Shown one piece after another: positions 6,082 to 8,446 of a stretch of 8,446 nucleotides of DNA; position 1 is the stretch's first letter; every line of letters starts with the position of its first letter. Origin of the DNA: Candidatus Poribacteria bacterium (GTDB lineage Bacteria > Poribacteria > DTPJ01). The notes under the pieces were generated by a model that worked only from the letters and a program-made list of their open reading frames with translations, ran no database searches and had not been told where the DNA came from. The DNA is taken from positions 1-8,446 of the forward strand of contig DTPJ01000371.1 in NCBI GenBank assembly GCA_011334435.1, written 5' to 3'. Made by a program: the position numbers and the translations under genes.

Positions 6082-6110
6082 AAAGAGATAGCCTCCAAAG
6101 TTATCTCTTT
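6082..6110 (-). terminator. 9-bp perfect stem-loop after the second Rpn-type gene (weak terminator or processing hairpin)
   Basis: AAAGAGATA (6082-6090) and TATCTCTTT (6102-6110) form a perfect 9-bp stem around an 11-nt loop, starting 10 nt after the Rpn stop. On the coding strand it is followed by GGGCTTTATTAT, which is not a proper U-tract, and the stem is AU-rich. It may partly separate the folD-rpn transcript from iscU or act as an RNA-processing site. I would not call it a strong terminator. Confidence 0.4.
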
Positions 6111-6120
6111 TAGGATAATG

Positions 6121-6378
6121 TCAATGTTCAATTACAAGTTTCATTTTTTCTACAAATTCTTCAATTGAATTGCATTTAACCGCAATATTATGCAATATTC
6201 TCAGAGTTTCTGAATCTGTAACTTCATTTATAGAATTTATCAAGGTCTTTGGAATGATCTCAAATTTTATCTCCAATGTATCAACAAGTAGCTTCTGCAT
6301 GCCTTGTTGAATACCTTCTTTCATACCTTCTTTCATACCTTCTTCTTTAATGAATTCATAAACAGGAGATTTTATCAT
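6121..6378 (-). CDS. Putative internally initiated C-terminal Rpn fragment (intragenic antitoxin candidate)
   Basis: M200 of the nuclease (ATG 6378-6376) is preceded by AAAGGAGG, whose AGGAGG core (6388-6393) lies 9 nt upstream. Translation from here gives an 85-aa protein without the catalytic D47/E65/Q67. It keeps the EEGMKEGMKEG tail and the terminal helical domain. The architecture is the same as in the other Rpn-type gene of this window and as in E. coli Rpn genes whose short internal products neutralise the long toxin. The start signal is directly visible; the antitoxin role is inference. Confidence 0.6.
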   Translation of the reverse strand: MIKSPVYEFIKEEGMKEGMKEGIQQGMQKLLVDTLEIKFEIIPKTLINSINEVTDSETLRILHNIAVKCNSIEEFVEKMKLVIEH

Positions 6379-6975
6379 TATATCTCGCCTCCTTTCGGCA
6401 AGCCAAACTCCCAAATTTCTATCTCTCAGACCAGCAAATATTGCCATCGCAGTCAACAAGTCAGCTTTATGTCTTATTTCAATATCAACGCTTTCATATA
6501 TTATTTTTTCCGCTTGCTCAATAATTTTATCTCCGCCATCCATTAACGGCAAAAATGGGAGGAGATATATATTGTTCAAATAATCTTCCGCTTTCTTCTC
6601 CCAAAAGCGAACTATTTCATATCTAAATTTGATTCTATCATCTTCATAAACGCCAGTTGCAGACTGAGAGGGCGTTAACAATAGAACTAAAGGTATTACT
6701 CTCAGATGGTATCTCAACATAAATCTGACTGTATAGTCAATCAACCTTAAAACAAAATCATTATTAAATTCTGTTTGTATCTCAATTAGAACTATTATTT
6801 CTTTTCCATCTTTGAGCGTAACTCTTAAAGGAAAATCACTTCTTCTGATGCTTACTGTCTCTTCGGGCAGGTCATCAAGATAATGGATATATTTATCATC
6901 TAATCCAAGAAATTCTCTTATTATGTGTTCTTTGCTTATATCTAATATGGCTTTTGCTGCTATATCGTATTTCAT
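6121..6975 (-). CDS. Rpn-family PD-(D/E)XK nuclease with GMKE repeat tail
   Basis: This 284-aa protein resembles the short Rpn/transposase-like nucleases common in cyanobacteria and environmental bacteria. The catalytic pattern is D47 (RRSDFPLRV), then a KDGKEI turn, then E65-x-Q67 in IVLIEIQTEF, with FVLRLIDYTVRFMLRYH (74-90) after it. This fits the PD-(D/E)XK core. A glycine-spaced tail, EEGMKEGMKEGIQQG (211-225), leads to a helical C-terminal domain. It is a different subfamily from the 394-aa homologue at 1737-2921, but it has the same core-plus-repeat-tail plan. Its ATG overlaps the folD stop (TAATG). The only upstream purine run, GGAAG (6989-6993), is 13 nt away, too far to be efficient, so coupling to folD is likely. 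A strong internal start lies before M200. No mobile-element ends are seen. A role in antiphage defence is inferred from the family. Confidence 0.83.
   Translation of the reverse strand: MKYDIAAKAILDISKEHIIREFLGLDDKYIHYLDDLPEETVSIRRSDFPLRVTLKDGKEIIVLIEIQTEFNNDFVLRLIDYTVRFMLRYHLRVIPLVLLLTPSQSATGVYEDDRIKFRYEIVRFWEKKAEDYLNNIYLLPFLPLMDGGDKIIEQAEKIIYESVDIEIRHKADLLTAMAIFAGLRDRNLGVWLAERRRDIMIKSPVYEFIKEEGMKEGMKEGIQQGMQKLLVDTLEIKFEIIPKTLINSINEVTDSETLRILHNIAVKCNSIEEFVEKMKLVIEH
6311..6346 (-). repeat. 12-bp tandem repeat (three units) encoding GMKE repeats
   Basis: Two identical 12-bp units (6311-6322, 6323-6334) and a third differing at its last two bases (6335-6346) encode the glycine-spaced tail GMKEGMKEG. 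The unit length equals that of the LQQG repeat in the other Rpn-type gene, though the sequence is unrelated. Copy changes would be in frame. Confidence 0.85.
6388..6393 (-). promoter_or_regulatory. Internal Shine-Dalgarno AGGAGG in the second Rpn-type gene
   Basis: AGGAGG is written as the paired arginine codons AGG AGG (R195-R196, within AERRRDIM) and lies 9 nt before the in-frame ATG for M200. AGG is one of six arginine codons, so the pair may have been selected for ribosome binding rather than for the amino acids. Confidence 0.72.
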
Positions 6976-7853
6976 TATATTGTTTTATCTTCCAATTGCC
7001 ATTTGGTAGCTTCAACAGTATTTTGTAATAAAATAGATACTGTTAAGGGTCCAACACCGCCGGGAACAGGTGTAATATAACTAGCTTTTTCTTTTGCAAT
7101 CTCAAATTCAACGTCCCCAACAGTTTTGCCATTAATGACGTTGAATCCTACATCAACGACTATTGCACCTTCTTTAATCCAATCACCCTTTATTAACTCA
7201 GGACTTCCCGCAGCTACAACCAATACATCAGCATTTGAGACATGATAGGGTAGCGTGCCAGCTTTAGCTGTTCCTGTATGACATACAGTAACGGTTGATG
7301 AAAATTTTCTTTGAAGCATAAGCAATGCAACAGGTTTTCCAACTATGGCACTGCGACCGACAACAGTCAGATTTTTTCCAAAAATATCAGCACCAACGGA
7401 CTCTATTAATTTTACCGCACTTAAAGCAGTGCATGGACAGAGTTTTGGTCGTTCATATACTATTAATCCCATATTTGCAGGAGTTATTCCCTCAACATCT
7501 TTTTTCATTGCGATCGCACTTTGAATTTTATGTTCATCAATGCCTTTTGGTAATGGTAATTGGATTATTATACCATTGACCTGTGGATCATCATTCAACT
7601 GCGAGATAAATTTAAGTAAGTCTTCCTCATTAGTATCCTCTGGCAACTCGTGAAGTTCATATTTGATACCGATTGCATCTGCGCTTTTTTTCTGACGCCC
7701 TGAATATGATTTTGAAGCAAGATCGCTTCCGACCAATACAGATACAAGCGATGGAACAATATCATATTTTTCTTTGATTTCAAATAGATCTTTTTTTATC
7801 TGCTCATTTATTTTGTCTGCGATCGGTTTTCCCATTAAGAGTGTCGCTGACAT
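6975..7853 (-). CDS. folD: Methylenetetrahydrofolate dehydrogenase, FolD family (cyclohydrolase activity doubtful)
   Basis: FolD enzymes interconvert methylene-THF and methenyl-THF with NAD(P), and most also hydrolyse methenyl-THF. The 292 aa align end to end with the family. Landmarks are VLVGSDLASKSY (39-50) with Y50, GIIIQLPLPKGID (94-106) with Q98, KDVEG (118-122), the Rossmann motif VVGRSAIVGKP (164-174), GDWIKEGAIVVDVG (223-236), and the signature TPVPGGVGPLTV (261-272). Aligned with E. coli FolD, the general-base lysine four residues after Tyr (Lys54 in E. coli, Lys56 in human) is Gln54 here. The folate-contacting Asp of KDVDG is Glu121. These changes suggest a mainly monofunctional dehydrogenase, with cyclohydrolase supplied by the adjacent fchA. 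AAGGAG (7861-7866) lies 7 nt before the ATG. The gene ends in TAATG overlap with the Rpn-type gene. Confidence 0.93.
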   Translation of the reverse strand: MSATLLMGKPIADKINEQIKKDLFEIKEKYDIVPSLVSVLVGSDLASKSYSGRQKKSADAIGIKYELHELPEDTNEEDLLKFISQLNDDPQVNGIIIQLPLPKGIDEHKIQSAIAMKKDVEGITPANMGLIVYERPKLCPCTALSAVKLIESVGADIFGKNLTVVGRSAIVGKPVALLMLQRKFSSTVTVCHTGTAKAGTLPYHVSNADVLVVAAGSPELIKGDWIKEGAIVVDVGFNVINGKTVGDVEFEIAKEKASYITPVPGGVGPLTVSILLQNTVEATKWQLEDKTI

Positions 7854-7882
7854 AAAAATTCTCCTTATATTAGTTAGAAAAT

Positions 7883-8446
7883 TTATAGTTTAGCCCCAAT
7901 AACTTCTTTGACTTTATCGTATATTTTTGACTTAATCTCTGATGATTCAGTTATTATAGCTTTGAGTTTTTCCCTAGTATCATTACAAAATTGCTCATCT
8001 TTAATATATGAAAGATTAATTTCTACGTTAAGCACTGCTGATCTTAGTGCTGATTCTGCAAGTAAGACGGCAACTCCAACATCGCTAATAAGGTTTTGGT
8101 TGCCTTTATCTACCAAAGGTTCATTCAACTTTATTACTTTATAGCAACAAAAAGCAGTCTCTAATGGTGCCTGCATGGCTATTCTAAGGGCTTTTTGAAT
8201 AGCTTGAGTCCTAACTTCTTTCTCCTCTGGTGTATTTCTTGGCATACTATATGCTTTGGATACTTCACCATAAGCTTGCGTATCCTCAACCATAAGATTA
8301 AGTAATTCTGTTCGTAGTTGCTCTGCATTTGATAATATATCTGATATTTCCGCTTCAACATCTTTGTATTTTTCTTTGCCAACCGTAAAATTGCATACCA
8401 TACTTGTCAATGCAGCGCCTAATGCTCCTACCAAAGACGCAACACT
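7883..8446 (-). CDS. fchA: Cyclodeaminase-family protein, probable methenyl-THF cyclohydrolase FchA (5' end cut off)
   Basis: This is a partial gene: the frame is open to the window edge and already reads SVASLVGALGAALTSMVCN. That matches the conserved N-terminal GGGSVAAL...GALGAAL..MVCN segment of the formiminotransferase-cyclodeaminase family, so about 20-30 residues lie beyond 8446. A TTG at 8434 is inside this conserved segment and is not a real start. The visible 187 residues are all-helical, with FTVGKEKY, a DTQAYGEV segment and a C-terminal helical bundle ending KVKEVIGAKL. This family includes the clostridial FchA methenyl-THF cyclohydrolases and the cyclodeaminase domain of FTCD. Position 29 nt before folD, with no formiminotransferase or histidine-degradation gene in view, favours the cyclohydrolase role. 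Together the two would convert formyl-THF to methylene-THF. Confidence 0.88.
   Translation of the reverse strand, partial: SVASLVGALGAALTSMVCNFTVGKEKYKDVEAEISDILSNAEQLRTELLNLMVEDTQAYGEVSKAYSMPRNTPEEKEVRTQAIQKALRIAMQAPLETAFCCYKVIKLNEPLVDKGNQNLISDVGVAVLLAESALRSAVLNVEINLSYIKDEQFCNDTREKLKAIITESSEIKSKIYDKVKEVIGAKL

Noticed and set aside
8432..8434. TTG as the start codon of the fchA-like gene
   Set aside because: The frame stays open upstream to the window edge and reads the conserved SVASL before VGALGAAL, so the gene simply runs off the window.

Overview
This is a gene-dense, AT-rich window in which every supported gene lies on the minus strand, so transcription runs from high to low coordinates. 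The content is the methyl (tetrahydrofolate) branch of the Wood-Ljungdahl pathway plus a NADH-oxidising iron-sulfur module, which points to a strictly anaerobic, acetogen-like or C1-metabolising bacterium. The short dispersed inverted repeats and the Rpn-type genes with QQGL/GMKE tails suggest an uncultivated environmental lineage, but I cannot place it to phylum.

Layout in transcription order: (i) 8446-6975, the 3' part of a cyclodeaminase-family gene (fchA, methenyl-THF cyclohydrolase, cut by the window edge) and folD (methylene-THF dehydrogenase); (ii) 6975-6121, a first Rpn-family PD-(D/E)XK nuclease gene whose start overlaps the folD stop; (iii) 6051-5421, an IscU/NifU-type Fe-S scaffold and an overlapping small zinc-ribbon protein; (iv) 5420-5267, a 154-bp gap holding an 83-bp imperfect inverted repeat; (v) 5266-2921, hoxU-, nuoE- and nuoF-like genes; (vi) 2921-1737, a second Rpn-family (YhgA-like) nuclease gene overlapping the nuoF stop; (vii) 1723-165, metV and metF; (viii) 164-1, an inverted repeat of a dispersed type.

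The metabolic logic is coherent: FchA converts formyl-THF to methenyl-THF, FolD reduces it to methylene-THF, and MetF/MetV reduces that to methyl-THF. The NuoF/NuoE/HoxU-like proteins look like a NADH-oxidising electron-input module for MetVF. IscU and the zinc-ribbon protein may support the many Fe-S and metal sites. FolD carries Gln at the position of the lysine needed for cyclohydrolase activity in studied homologues, which fits a separate cyclohydrolase (FchA) being encoded next to it.

The most striking observation is that both Rpn nuclease genes contain an in-frame internal ATG preceded by a perfect AGGAGG at 8-9 nt, exactly at the start of the C-terminal repeat domain. The full-length starts have poor Shine-Dalgarno sequences and seem to depend on TAATG stop-start coupling to nuoF or folD. 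This matches the intragenic toxin/antitoxin arrangement described for E. coli Rpn antiphage proteins. It implies that two self-neutralising defence units are embedded in, and translationally tied to, a central C1 metabolic gene cluster.
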